Assembly (NCBI GenBank): GCA_036566925.1
Contig: DATCVI010000230.1
Location: 1 to 52,130, forward strand
Length of the DNA stretch: 52,130 nt
Origin: Stenotrophomonas_A sp036566925
GTDB taxonomy: Bacteria; Pseudomonadota; Gammaproteobacteria; Xanthomonadales; Xanthomonadaceae
Reading direction: 5' to 3'
Below, one piece after another: positions 27,259-35,931 of the stretch. A model generated the notes under the pieces. It was not told the origin of the DNA. It saw nothing but the letters and a program-made list of their open reading frames with translations, and did not search any database. The first letter of the stretch is position 1. Each line of letters begins with the position of its first letter. The position numbers were made by a program, and so were the translations under genes.

Positions 27259-28716
27259 TCAGCTGGCCCGGTAGTTCGGCGGTTCCTTGGTGATCTGCAC
27301 GTCGTGGACGTGGCTCTCACGCTGGCCGGCGCCGGTGATCTTGACGAACTTCGGCTTGCTGCGCATGTCTTCGATGGTGGCGCAGCCGACATAGCCCATG
27401 GTCGCGCGCAGGCCGCCTACCAGCTGGTGGACAATGCTGCTGACCGGACCACGGTACGGGACGCGGCCTTCGATGCCTTCGGGCACCAGCTTGTCGGCAT
27501 CGGAGGCATCCTGGAAGTAGCGATCCTTCGAGCCCTTCTCCATCGCCGCCAGCGAGCCCATGCCGCGATAGCTCTTGTAGCTGCGGCCCTGGAACAGCTC
27601 GACCTCGCCCGGCGCTTCCTCGGTGCCGGCGAACAGGCCGCCGATCATCACCGTCGACGCGCCAGCGGCCAGCGCCTTGCCAATATCGCCCGAGTAGCGG
27701 ATGCCACCGTCGGCGATCAGCGGAATGCGGTCCTGCAACGCCTCGGCCACCATGTCCACCGCGGTGACCTGCGGCACGCCGACACCGGCGACCACGCGCG
27801 TGGTGCAGATCGAACCCGGACCGACACCGACCTTGACCGCATCGGCACCGGCGTCCATCAACGCCAGCGCGGCATCGCCGGTGACGATGTTGCCGCCGAT
27901 CACCTGCAACTGCGGGAAATGCTTCTTGGCCCACGCCACGCGGTCGAGCACGCCCTGCGAATGGCCGTGGGCGGTATCGACGATGATCACGTCCACGCCG
28001 GCGGCGGCCAGTGCCTCGATCCGGCGTTCGGTATCGCCACCCACGCCGACCGCGGCGCCGACCAGCAGGCGCGTGGCCAGGTCCTTGGCCGCGTTCGGAT
28101 AGTCGGACTTCTTCTGGATGTCCTTCACCGTGATCAGGCCACGCAGCTCGAAGCCCTCATTCACCACCAGCACCTTCTCGATGCGGTTGCGGTGCAGGAG
28201 CTTGAGCACTTCCTCGGAGGGCGCGCCCTCGTTGACCGTGATCAGGCGATCCTTCTTGGTCATGATGTGGCGGACCGGATCGTCCAGCTCGGTCTCGAAG
28301 CGCATGTCGCGGTGGGTCACGATGCCGACCAGCTGGCCGCCATCGACCACCGGCACGCCGGAGATGTTGCGCGCGCGGGTCAAGGCCAGCACTTCGCGGA
28401 TGCTGGTTTCCGGCCCGACGGTGATCGGGTCGCGGATGACGCCGGACTCGTACTTCTTCACCGTGGCCACTTCAGCGGCCTGCTGCTCCACGCTGAGGTT
28501 CTTGTGGATGATGCCGATGCCGCCGAGCTGGGCCATGGCGATGGCCAGGCGGGCTTCGGTCACCGTATCCATCGCCGCCGAGACGATCGGCAGCTTCAGG
28601 CGCAGGTTGCGCGTCAGCCGGGTTTCCAGGCTGACATCCTTGGGCAGGACGGTCGAGTGGGCGGGGACGAGCGAAACGTCGTCGTAGGTAAGAGCTTCAG
28701 CCTGGATGCGCAGCAT
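27259..28716 (-). CDS. guaB: IMP dehydrogenase
   Basis: Oxidises IMP to XMP with NAD, the committed step of guanine nucleotide synthesis. The 485-residue protein has the barrel start TYDDVSLVPAHSTVLP and two CBS domains at about 95-205, which bind nucleotides. The catalytic Cys lies near residue 300 in GPGSICTTRVVAGVG, and the mobile flap region carries SYRGMGSLAAME. The start at 28716 is the usual MLRIQAEALTYDD. A candidate promoter lies 34-63 bp upstream. It precedes guaA in a standard guaBA arrangement. Confidence 0.98.
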   Translation of the reverse strand: MLRIQAEALTYDDVSLVPAHSTVLPKDVSLETRLTRNLRLKLPIVSAAMDTVTEARLAIAMAQLGGIGIIHKNLSVEQQAAEVATVKKYESGVIRDPITVGPETSIREVLALTRARNISGVPVVDGGQLVGIVTHRDMRFETELDDPVRHIMTKKDRLITVNEGAPSEEVLKLLHRNRIEKVLVVNEGFELRGLITVKDIQKKSDYPNAAKDLATRLLVGAAVGVGGDTERRIEALAAAGVDVIIVDTAHGHSQGVLDRVAWAKKHFPQLQVIGGNIVTGDAALALMDAGADAVKVGVGPGSICTTRVVAGVGVPQVTAVDMVAEALQDRIPLIADGGIRYSGDIGKALAAGASTVMIGGLFAGTEEAPGEVELFQGRSYKSYRGMGSLAAMEKGSKDRYFQDASDADKLVPEGIEGRVPYRGPVSSIVHQLVGGLRATMGYVGCATIEDMRSKPKFVKITGAGQRESHVHDVQITKEPPNYRAS

Positions 28717-28749
28717 CGGCGGACCCGAGTGTTCGAGGAGAAGCGCGAC

Positions 28750-28779
28750 ATTTTACCCTGAAAACGGGGCCATTGACAG
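28750..28779 (-). promoter_or_regulatory. Candidate guaB promoter
   Basis: On the minus strand CTGTCA (28779-28774) and TAAAAT (28755-28750) are 18 bp apart, about 34 bp from the guaB ATG. The -10 is good and the -35 moderate. Confidence 0.45.
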
Positions 28780-28836
28780 CCGCCTCACCCCTGCCCGCGC
28801 AATGCAGCGTTACGCCGGCGGCGACCGGCGCGGCGC

Positions 28837-29721
28837 TCAGTCCGCCGCTTCCACCGCTTCGAGGGTGTTCTGCATCAGGGTGGCCACGGTCATCGGCCCT
28901 ACTCCGCCCGGCACCGGGGTGATCCAGCTGGCACGGCGCGAGGCTGCTTCGAAGCCGACGTCGCCCACCAGGCGGCCGTCGTCGAGGCGGTTGATGCCCA
29001 CGTCCACCACCACCGCGCCCGGCTTGACCCATTCGCCCGGGATCAGGCCCGGGCGGCCGACCGCCACCACCAGGATGTCGGCATTGCGCACCGCCGCTTC
29101 GAGTACTTCCGGCGGGGTGAACTTGTGGCAGCTGGTCACCGTGCAACCGGCGATCAACAGTTCCAGGCCCATCGGCCGGCCGACGTGGTTGCTGACACCC
29201 ACAATCGTGGCGTTGCGGCCACGCACCGGCTGGTCGGTATGGCTGAGCAGCGTGACGATGCCGCGCGGCGTGCACGGGCGCAGGCCGAACTCGCGCAGGG
29301 CCAGATGGCCGACGTTCTGCGGATGGAAGCCGTCCACGTCCTTGCGCGGGTCGATGCGCTGGATCAGCCGGTGCGCGTCCGGGATGCCGGGCAAAGGCAA
29401 CTGGATCAGGATGCCGTGTATCTTCGGGTCGGCGTTGAGCTGGTCGATCAGCGCGCTCAGCTCGGCTTCGCTGGTGCCGGCCGGCAGGTCGTAGTCGAAG
29501 GCTTCGATGCCGACCTTCTCGGCGGCGCGGCGCTTGTTGCGCACGTACACCGCCGACGCCGGGTCACCGCCCACCAGCACCACCGCCAGGCCGGGCCGCG
29601 ACTTGCCGGCCGCCACGCGGGCATCGACCCGGGTCTTGAGCTCGTCCAGCAGCTCCTCGGCGATGCGCCGCCCGTCGAGGATGCGGGCCGGGGACTGAGT
29701 GGCGGACGCGGTGTCGGTCAT
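28837..29721 (-). CDS. folD: Methylene-THF dehydrogenase / methenyl-THF cyclohydrolase
   Basis: A 294-residue bifunctional enzyme of one-carbon folate metabolism that interconverts 5,10-methylene-THF and 10-formyl-THF. The folate site motif YVRNKRRAAEKVGI contains the catalytic Tyr-Lys pair. QLPLPGIPDAHRLIQRIDP and DVDGFHPQNVGHL match the signature region, and IVGVSNHVGRPMGLELL is the NADP loop. The end motif PVPGGVGPMTVATLMQNT is complete. The ATG at 29721 (MTDTASATQSPA) is chosen; sequence upstream belongs to the divergent gene. It may share a transcript with guaB, 120 bp away. Confidence 0.96.
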   Translation of the reverse strand: MTDTASATQSPARILDGRRIAEELLDELKTRVDARVAAGKSRPGLAVVLVGGDPASAVYVRNKRRAAEKVGIEAFDYDLPAGTSEAELSALIDQLNADPKIHGILIQLPLPGIPDAHRLIQRIDPRKDVDGFHPQNVGHLALREFGLRPCTPRGIVTLLSHTDQPVRGRNATIVGVSNHVGRPMGLELLIAGCTVTSCHKFTPPEVLEAAVRNADILVVAVGRPGLIPGEWVKPGAVVVDVGINRLDDGRLVGDVGFEAASRRASWITPVPGGVGPMTVATLMQNTLEAVEAAD

Positions 29722-29767
29722 GGGCGGCGGTGTAAAGTCGGGGGCCGCTATTGTCCCCGATTCCGCC

Positions 29768-30070
29768 ATGAACGACACCACCGCCCTCCAAGCCGCCGCC
29801 TTCCGTCGCCTGCTGCGCCACTTGAACGAGGAGCGCACCGATGTGCAGAACATCGACCTGATGATCCTGGCCGGCTTCTGCCGCAACTGCCTGGCCGACT
29901 GGTACCGGGAGGCGGCACTGGAAAGCGGCCAGGACATGGACAAGGCGCAGGCGCGCGAAGCGATCTACGGCATGCCGTTCGAGCGGTGGAAGCAGCAGCA
30001 CCAGCGCGAGGCCACGCCCGAGCAGCTGGCCGCCTTCGAGCAGGCGCAGCGGCGCACGCACCCGACCTGA
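29768..30070 (+). CDS. DUF1244 protein
   Basis: A 100-residue soluble protein of the DUF1244 family (MNDTTALQAAAFRRLLRHL, then ADWYREAALE and GMPFERWKQQHQ). The family is common in proteobacteria with no known activity; the Cys pair FCRNCLADWY is conserved and could bind metal. The ATG at 29768 gives the family start. It is divergent from folD with a 46-bp gap, so the two promoters must overlap, and it converges on the antiporter gene with a 9-bp gap. Confidence 0.88.
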   Translation: MNDTTALQAAAFRRLLRHLNEERTDVQNIDLMILAGFCRNCLADWYREAALESGQDMDKAQAREAIYGMPFERWKQQHQREATPEQLAAFEQAQRRTHPT

Positions 30071-30079
30071 GCGTGCTGC

Positions 30080-31927
30080 TCAGCCGGTGGGGCCGTCTTC
30101 GGCCGCATCTACCGGCACCTGGTCCGGGTTGAGCGTGCGGCTGCGCCGCTTCGGCGGCGTGAACGGCGTCGGCTTGGGTGCACCGGGCTGGTTGCCGTAC
30201 ATCATCCGCGCGCCGTCCATGAGGTTGCCGCCGGCCATCTCCAGCTCAAAGCGTTCGGCGTCGCGGCGGCGAATTTCCGTGGCGATCAGCGCGGCATCGT
30301 CTTCGGACACGCCCAACTCCACCAACGCGGCACTGCCGAACTGCACGGCCGATTCGAAGGTTTCGCGGATCTGGAAGTCGACGCCGGCATGGATCAAGCC
30401 CAGCGAATGCTCGCGGTCGTAGGAGCGCACCAGCAGGCGCGCCTGCGGGAACTCGTCGCGCACCAGTTCGACGATGCGGTCGGTGGCTTCCTTGCGATCG
30501 GTACACACGGCAATGGCGCGTGCGGTGCCGGCCCCGGAGGCGCGCAGCACGTCGAGCCGGGTGCCGTCGCCGTAGTAGATCTTGAAGCCGAATTCTTCAG
30601 CGCTGCGGATCATCTCGATGTCGTTGTCGATGATGGTCACATCCACATCGCGCGCCAGCAGCGACTGGCTGGCGACCTGGCCGAAGCGGCCGAAGCCAAT
30701 CACCAGCACGCTGGCAGTTTGTCCGTCGGCCGCCTCCACGCCTTCAAGCGAAGGCGCCAACACCGGTGTGAGCCGGCGCTGCAGCAGCACGAACAGCGGC
30801 GTCAGCGCCATCGACAGCACGACGATCGCGGTCAGGCTGGCATTGACCCGCGCCTCGATCACGCCACCGGCCGCGGCGGCGGAAAACAGCACGAATGCGA
30901 ACTCGCCGCCCTGCGCCATCAACACGCCGCGGTCCAGCGCCTGGCGATGGTCGCTGCCGTTGACGCGCGCGACCAGGTAGATGCACAGCGCTTTGCCCAG
31001 CATCAGCGTCAGCACGCCGAGCAGGATGAAGCCCCAGTCCTGCACCACCACCGAAAGATCCAGGGCCATGCCCACGCCGAGGAAGAACAAGCCCAGCAGG
31101 ATGCCGCGGAACGGCTCGATGTCGGCCTCGATCTGGTGCCGGAACGTCGATTCGGACAACAGCACGCCGGCAAGGAACGCGCCCATCGCCATCGACAGCC
31201 CGCCCAACTGCATCAACAGGGCCGCGCCCAGCACGACCAGCAAAGCGGCGGCGGTCATGACCTCGCGTGCACCGGCTTGCGCCAGTACGCGGAAAAACGG
31301 ATTGAGCAACCAGCGCCCGGCCGCCAGCAGGCCGACGAAACATGCCGCGCCTATGCCAATCGCCTGCCAACGCTCGGCCGGCGGCACTTCCATCCCGGCC
31401 GGCGCCATCAACGCGACCACCGCCAACAGCGGCACGATCAGCAGGTCTTCGAACAACAGGATCGAGACGATCTTCTGCCCGCTCGGCAGGGTCAGGTCGC
31501 CGCGTTCGGACAAAAGCTGCATGACCACGGCGGTGGAAGTCAGCACGAAGCCGGCCGCGCCAATGAACGCCACCGGCAATGACAGGCCCAGCACACTGAT
31601 GCCGAGCAACGTCAGGCCCGCGCCGCAGGCGACGATCTGCAAGGTACCCAGGCCGAATATTTCCTTGCGCAGGCTCCACAGGTGCGAGGGCCGCATCTCC
31701 AGGCCAATGACAAACAGGAACATCACCACGCCCAATTCGGCGACATGCAGGATGGCCTGCGGCTCGTTGAACCAGCCCAGCCCGAACGGGCCGATCGCCA
31801 GGCCGGCGGCCAGATACCCGAGGACCGAACCCAGGCCAAGGCGACGAAAGATCGGAATGGCGACGACGGCCGCGCCGAGAAGTGCGACGACGCTGACCAG
31901 CTGGTGGGTATCGGTGGGGGCGCTCAT
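30080..31927 (-). CDS. CPA2-family K+/H+ antiporter (KefB/KefC-like)
   Basis: A 615-residue monovalent cation:proton antiporter of the CPA2 family. About 12 transmembrane segments fill the first 385 residues (LGLGSVLGYLAAGLAIGP early, SESTFRHQIEADIEPFRGIL in the middle). An RCK/TrkA-N domain follows (VLVIGFGRFGQVASQSLL). A Pro/Thr-rich tail ends the protein. Kef systems release K+ and acidify the cytoplasm under electrophile stress and are often paired with a KefF/G quinone reductase, which is absent here. Ion specificity cannot be read from sequence. Confidence 0.92.
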   Translation of the reverse strand: MSAPTDTHQLVSVVALLGAAVVAIPIFRRLGLGSVLGYLAAGLAIGPFGLGWFNEPQAILHVAELGVVMFLFVIGLEMRPSHLWSLRKEIFGLGTLQIVACGAGLTLLGISVLGLSLPVAFIGAAGFVLTSTAVVMQLLSERGDLTLPSGQKIVSILLFEDLLIVPLLAVVALMAPAGMEVPPAERWQAIGIGAACFVGLLAAGRWLLNPFFRVLAQAGAREVMTAAALLVVLGAALLMQLGGLSMAMGAFLAGVLLSESTFRHQIEADIEPFRGILLGLFFLGVGMALDLSVVVQDWGFILLGVLTLMLGKALCIYLVARVNGSDHRQALDRGVLMAQGGEFAFVLFSAAAAGGVIEARVNASLTAIVVLSMALTPLFVLLQRRLTPVLAPSLEGVEAADGQTASVLVIGFGRFGQVASQSLLARDVDVTIIDNDIEMIRSAEEFGFKIYYGDGTRLDVLRASGAGTARAIAVCTDRKEATDRIVELVRDEFPQARLLVRSYDREHSLGLIHAGVDFQIRETFESAVQFGSAALVELGVSEDDAALIATEIRRRDAERFELEMAGGNLMDGARMMYGNQPGAPKPTPFTPPKRRSRTLNPDQVPVDAAEDGPTG

Positions 31928-31986
31928 GCGGTGATTCTAGCCTGAGCTTGGCGAGTGGCCGCGGCGCGCCGCCGTTTGCGACACGC

Positions 31987-32017
31987 AAAAAAACAAGGCG
32001 GCGCTTTCGCGCCGCCT
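31987..32017 (-). terminator. Rho-independent terminator of the galU operon
   Basis: On the minus strand AGGCGGCGC-GAAA-GCGCCGCCT is followed by TGTTTTTTT. The 9-bp GC stem with tetraloop and T run lies 28 bp past the galU stop, before the antiporter gene. Confidence 0.9.
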
Positions 32018-32044
32018 CGCTCGTACCGACCGCTGGCGTTGCGC

Positions 32045-32935
32045 TCAGGCCGGTCGTTCTGCCAACGCCGCCTGCAGCGCTTCGCGCGCCGGCCCGCGCA
32101 GCTTCTCGTGTTCAAGCGCGAAGTGGATCGTCGCTTCGATCAGCCCCAGGTGCCCGCCGCAGTCGAAGCGGCGACCTTCGAAGCGGTAGGCATCGACCTG
32201 TTCGCGCGGCAACAGCTCGGCGATCGCGTCGGTCAGCTGGATCTCCCCGCCGGCGCCCGGCTTGACGTTTTCCAGCAAGTCGAAAATGCGCGGGCTCAAC
32301 ACGTAGCGCCCGACTACGGCCAGGTTGCTCGGCGCCACTTCCGGCTTCGGCTTTTCGACGATGGCGTTGATGCGGCCACGGCGACCGTCGAACGCGTCGG
32401 TGGCGACGATGCCGTAGCTACCGGTCTTCTCGTGCGGAACGTCTTCGACGGCGATGACGCTGCCACCGGTGGATTCGGCGACATCGGCCATCTGCTTCAG
32501 CGCGCCCGGTCCACGGTTCCACATCAGGTCGTCGGGCAGCAGCACGGCGAAGGGCTCGTCGCCGATGATCGGCTTGGCGCACAACACCGCGTGGCCCAGG
32601 CCCAGCGCTTCGGTCTGGGTGACGAAAACAGCGCGAACGCCGTTGGGCAGCACGTGCCGCACCAGCTCCAGCTGTTCGGTCTTGCCGGCGCGCTCGAGCT
32701 TCTGCTCCAGTTCGTAGGCCTTGTCGAAGTAGTCGGCCACGGCGTGCTTGTAGCGGTTGGTGACGAACACCAGGGTGTCGCAGCCGGCCTCGATGGCTTC
32801 GTCGACCGCGTATTGGATCAACGGCCGATCGATGATCGGCAACATCTCCTTGGGAACCGTCTTGGTCGCCGGCAGGAACCGGGTGCCGAGACCTGCTACA
32901 GGAAAGACGGCTTTGCGGATGCGCCTGTTCATCAA
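32045..32935 (-). CDS. galU: UTP--glucose-1-phosphate uridylyltransferase
   Basis: Makes UDP-glucose from UTP and glucose-1-phosphate for surface polysaccharides and LPS. The 296-residue protein carries the nucleotidyltransferase motif GLGTRFLPATKTVPKEMLPI, then VDEAIEAGCDTLVFVTNRYK and AVLLPDDLMW. The family end VEKPKPEVAPSNLAVVGRYV is complete. Its ATG overlaps the stop of the CapD-like gene by 4 bp. It is the last gene of the minus-strand block and is followed by a strong terminator. Confidence 0.97.
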   Translation of the reverse strand: MMNRRIRKAVFPVAGLGTRFLPATKTVPKEMLPIIDRPLIQYAVDEAIEAGCDTLVFVTNRYKHAVADYFDKAYELEQKLERAGKTEQLELVRHVLPNGVRAVFVTQTEALGLGHAVLCAKPIIGDEPFAVLLPDDLMWNRGPGALKQMADVAESTGGSVIAVEDVPHEKTGSYGIVATDAFDGRRGRINAIVEKPKPEVAPSNLAVVGRYVLSPRIFDLLENVKPGAGGEIQLTDAIAELLPREQVDAYRFEGRRFDCGGHLGLIEATIHFALEHEKLRGPAREALQAALAERPA

Positions 32936-34854
32936 ATTCTTCTGACCTCGCGTGCGGGGAAAGGAACCACGGTGGCCGAGCGCTCGCTTTCCTTGTCGCG
33001 CGCCGCGGCGAAGTCCGGCATGAAATTGCCGAGGATCGCCTCCATGGCGTCGGTGTCGTAACGGTCGACGGCTTCACGCAACCGGGCCACGTACTGCAGC
33101 ACCTGCTCTTGCGGAAAGCTGCGCGCGTCGGCCTCCAGGATCTTCGGGTGCAACGTCGGCCGATAGTTCTCGTCGGCGTAGAACAAGGTCTCGTGCAGCT
33201 TCTCGCCCGGGCGCAGGCCGGTGTAGACGATGGCGATGTCCTGCCCCGGCTGCTTGCCGGCCAGGCGGATCATCTGCTCGGCGAGCACGCGGATCGGCAC
33301 CGGCTCGCCCATGTCCAGGGTATAGATGGCGCCATGCGAAGCCGAAGCGGCAGCCTGCACGATCAACTGGCAGGCCTCGGGAATGGTCATGAAATAGCGG
33401 GTGACTTCCGGGTCGGTCACGGTCACCGGGCCGCCGTGGCGGATCTGCTCGCGGAACAGCGGCACCACGCTGCCGGCCGAGTCGAGCACATTGCCGAAGC
33501 GCACGGTGACGAAGCGCGTGGTCGCGTTACGCGCGTCCAGGCTCTGGCAGATCATCTCGGCGTAGCGCTTGGTCGCGCCCAGCACATTGGCCGGCTCGAC
33601 CGCCTTGTCGGTGGAGATGAAGAGGAAGGTGCCGACGCCAGCCTGCACGCAGCTGCTGGCGACGTTGTGAGTGGCCAGCACGTTGTTGCGCACTGCTTCG
33701 CGCAGTTGACCTTCGAGCAACGGCACCTGCTTGTAGGCGGCGGCATGGAAGACCGCGTCGGGGGTGGCGCGCTCAAGGGCGTAGCGCATCACCGCGGGGT
33801 CGCCGCAATCGCCCAGCACCCGCACCACTTCCATGTCGGGGAACAGGCGACGCAGGTCCGAGTCGATGGTCAGCAACGCCAGCTCGTCCACTTCGACCAG
33901 CACGATCCGGCGCGCACCGTGGCGCGACACCTGCCGGCAAACTTCCGAGCCGATCGAGCCGCCGGCGCCGGTGACCAGCACGGTCTTGCCGTCGAGCCAG
34001 CTTCGCACCAGCTTCCAGTCCGGCATCACCGGCTTGCGGTTGAGCAAGTCTTCGATCGCCACTTCGCGCAGCTCGCCAGGCAGCGAACGGCCTTCGAGCA
34101 CGCTGGTCAGCTTGGGCACCATGCGGAACGGCAGGCCGGTGCTTTCGCTGATCGCCACCACGCGCTGCAGCCCGGCCGCATCCAGCGACGGAATCGCGAT
34201 GATGATCAGCTTGGCGGCGGTTTCGCGCGCAATCGACGGCGCATTGGCAATGGAGCCCAGCACCGGCAGGCCCTGGATCTTGGCGCCGTGCAGCTGGCTG
34301 GCGTCATCGAGGAAACCCACCGGCAGGAACGCACCGGTACGGCGCAGGTCGCGCACCAGGGCTTCGGCGGCACGGCCGGCGCCGAGGATCAGTACGCGCT
34401 GGTTGACGTCGGCCGAGTGCGCTACCTGGTAGTCGCGCCAGGCGCGATATAGCAGGCGCGGCGTACCGAGCAGCGCCGAGAGCGCGAACGGATACACCAC
34501 CAGCACCGACATCGGCACGCCGTTGAAGCGGTCCAGGGCCAGGGCCAGCACGATCGCGACCATGCCGAGGAAACTGGCCTTGAAGATGTTCCAGAGGTCG
34601 GGGACGCTGGCGAAACGCCACAGGCCGCGATACAGGCCTACCCGCCAGAAGACCAGGCCCTGGGCCACCAGCACCACTGCGGTGCGCCAGTCCCACAACG
34701 GCAACTCGGGGGCCTCGCGCAGCATCGAGTAGCGGCCCGCATGGAGCAGCTGCCAGCAGATCCATACCATCAGCAGGTCGTGGCAAACGACCGCTACTTT
34801 GGGCATGGAGCGGGTAAAACGGTCACGCCAAGATGTCATGTATCGATCCGTCAT
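32932..34854 (-). CDS. CapD/WbpM/FlaA1-like nucleoside-diphosphate-sugar dehydratase or epimerase
   Basis: A 640-residue inner-membrane enzyme. Four hydrophobic segments fill residues 20-130, followed by a first Rossmann-like domain (VLILGAGRAAEALVRDL, about 154-170) and a catalytic SDR domain (VLVTGAGGSIGSEVCRQV, about 292-309). AAAYKQVPLLE and ISTDKAVEPANVLGATKR are family motifs. WbpM-type enzymes use a Met in the last motif (NVMGATK); here it is Leu 425, with K429 kept. They convert UDP-GlcNAc-type sugars for O-antigen or capsule. The ATG overlaps the preceding gene by 4 bp. Activity on a specific sugar is not established. Confidence 0.92.
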   Translation of the reverse strand: MTDRYMTSWRDRFTRSMPKVAVVCHDLLMVWICWQLLHAGRYSMLREAPELPLWDWRTAVVLVAQGLVFWRVGLYRGLWRFASVPDLWNIFKASFLGMVAIVLALALDRFNGVPMSVLVVYPFALSALLGTPRLLYRAWRDYQVAHSADVNQRVLILGAGRAAEALVRDLRRTGAFLPVGFLDDASQLHGAKIQGLPVLGSIANAPSIARETAAKLIIIAIPSLDAAGLQRVVAISESTGLPFRMVPKLTSVLEGRSLPGELREVAIEDLLNRKPVMPDWKLVRSWLDGKTVLVTGAGGSIGSEVCRQVSRHGARRIVLVEVDELALLTIDSDLRRLFPDMEVVRVLGDCGDPAVMRYALERATPDAVFHAAAYKQVPLLEGQLREAVRNNVLATHNVASSCVQAGVGTFLFISTDKAVEPANVLGATKRYAEMICQSLDARNATTRFVTVRFGNVLDSAGSVVPLFREQIRHGGPVTVTDPEVTRYFMTIPEACQLIVQAAASASHGAIYTLDMGEPVPIRVLAEQMIRLAGKQPGQDIAIVYTGLRPGEKLHETLFYADENYRPTLHPKILEADARSFPQEQVLQYVARLREAVDRYDTDAMEAILGNFMPDFAAARDKESERSATVVPFPAREVRRI

Positions 34855-35819
34855 AGGTCGCGCAATCCCTTGCGCAGGAGGAGCCAGACCGTCGATGCCA
34901 GAAACAGCCAGGCAATCGATCCAGCAGCCTCCCACCCGGGCTGCAAGTCTTGCAGCCCCAAGAATAAGGCAATCGCGACACCGCTGAAACCTGCATATCC
35001 CAGGGTGACCCGGGTGTGGCCGAAACGTCGCGCCAGCCGTTGATAGACGTGCTGAGCGTGTGGTTCCCACCAGCGCTGCCGCGACAGGATGCGGGCAGCA
35101 AGCGTGAAGCCTGCGTCTACGAGGAAAGTCGAAACAGGCAGCCATAGCGACCAGGCACTGAGCCCGGTGGCCAAACCGACGGCAAACAGGACCGCGAGCA
35201 TGAAGCCCAGCCCACCGCTGCCGCCATCGCCGAGAAAAATGCGCGCTCGCGGAAAGTTGAACGGCAAGAAACCCAGGCACGCCGCGGCGATGCCCCACCC
35301 TGCCCACGAGGCCGGCGGCGCCAGCGCAAGCGCGTAGGCCACCGCAGCGAGCGCGGCCTGAGAGGCAGCCAGGCCGTTGATGCCATCCATGAAATTCCAG
35401 ACGTTGATCAGGCCTACGGCGAACAACGCAGCCAGTGCGCCCATCCAGGCCCGGCCACTGAGCTGCCAGATCAACAGGCCCAGAATGACCGAGGCCAACA
35501 CGTGCACAGCCAGGCGCCAGCGCGCCGGCAGCGCTCGATGGTCATCCCACCAGCCGATGCCTGCCACAAGCGACAGACCCACCATGACCGCGATCAGTGA
35601 GACGCGCTGCGCAGGCCACTGCCAGACCGCCCAGGCGCAGGCCATCAAAACGGCGAGCACGATCGCGATGCCGCCGCCGCGCGGCGTGGCCACCTGGTGA
35701 CTGCGGCGCAGGCCCGGTTGGTCCAGCAACTGCCGACGCAAGGCATAGCCACGCGCGGCCCAGGTGCCCAGCGCTGACATGGCGCACATCAGCGCGCAAC
35801 CGGCCCATACATTGATCAT
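34851..35819 (-). CDS. MraY/WecA-like undecaprenyl-phosphate sugar-1-phosphate transferase
   Basis: A 322-residue polytopic membrane enzyme of glycosyltransferase family 4. It transfers a sugar-phosphate to undecaprenyl phosphate and so starts O-antigen or other surface-glycan synthesis. The conserved loops are present: RRSHQVATPRGGGIAIVLAV, the Asp pair in GWWDDHRALP, NVWNFMDGINGLA, FLGDGGSGGLG, and HAQHVYQRLARR near the end. It is closer to WbpL/WecA than to MraY. The ATG at 35819 has GGGGGAA upstream. It is coupled to the CapD-like gene by a 4-bp overlap. Confidence 0.92.
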   Translation of the reverse strand: MINVWAGCALMCAMSALGTWAARGYALRRQLLDQPGLRRSHQVATPRGGGIAIVLAVLMACAWAVWQWPAQRVSLIAVMVGLSLVAGIGWWDDHRALPARWRLAVHVLASVILGLLIWQLSGRAWMGALAALFAVGLINVWNFMDGINGLAASQAALAAVAYALALAPPASWAGWGIAAACLGFLPFNFPRARIFLGDGGSGGLGFMLAVLFAVGLATGLSAWSLWLPVSTFLVDAGFTLAARILSRQRWWEPHAQHVYQRLARRFGHTRVTLGYAGFSGVAIALFLGLQDLQPGWEAAGSIAWLFLASTVWLLLRKGLRDL

Positions 35820-35931
35820 CCTTTGCGTTCCCCCTTCCTGCCAGTTGCCCGCGCCGACGCAAGATCGGCGCAACGCGTGGGCGAGCCTTCCCTGGGCGGC
35901 AACTTAGCGCAGCTCGGCAAGTGCCGTGCGC

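Noticed and set aside
27304..28761. A 485-codon open frame antisense to guaB.
   Set aside because: Same GC-driven artefact; guaB is intact with all motifs.
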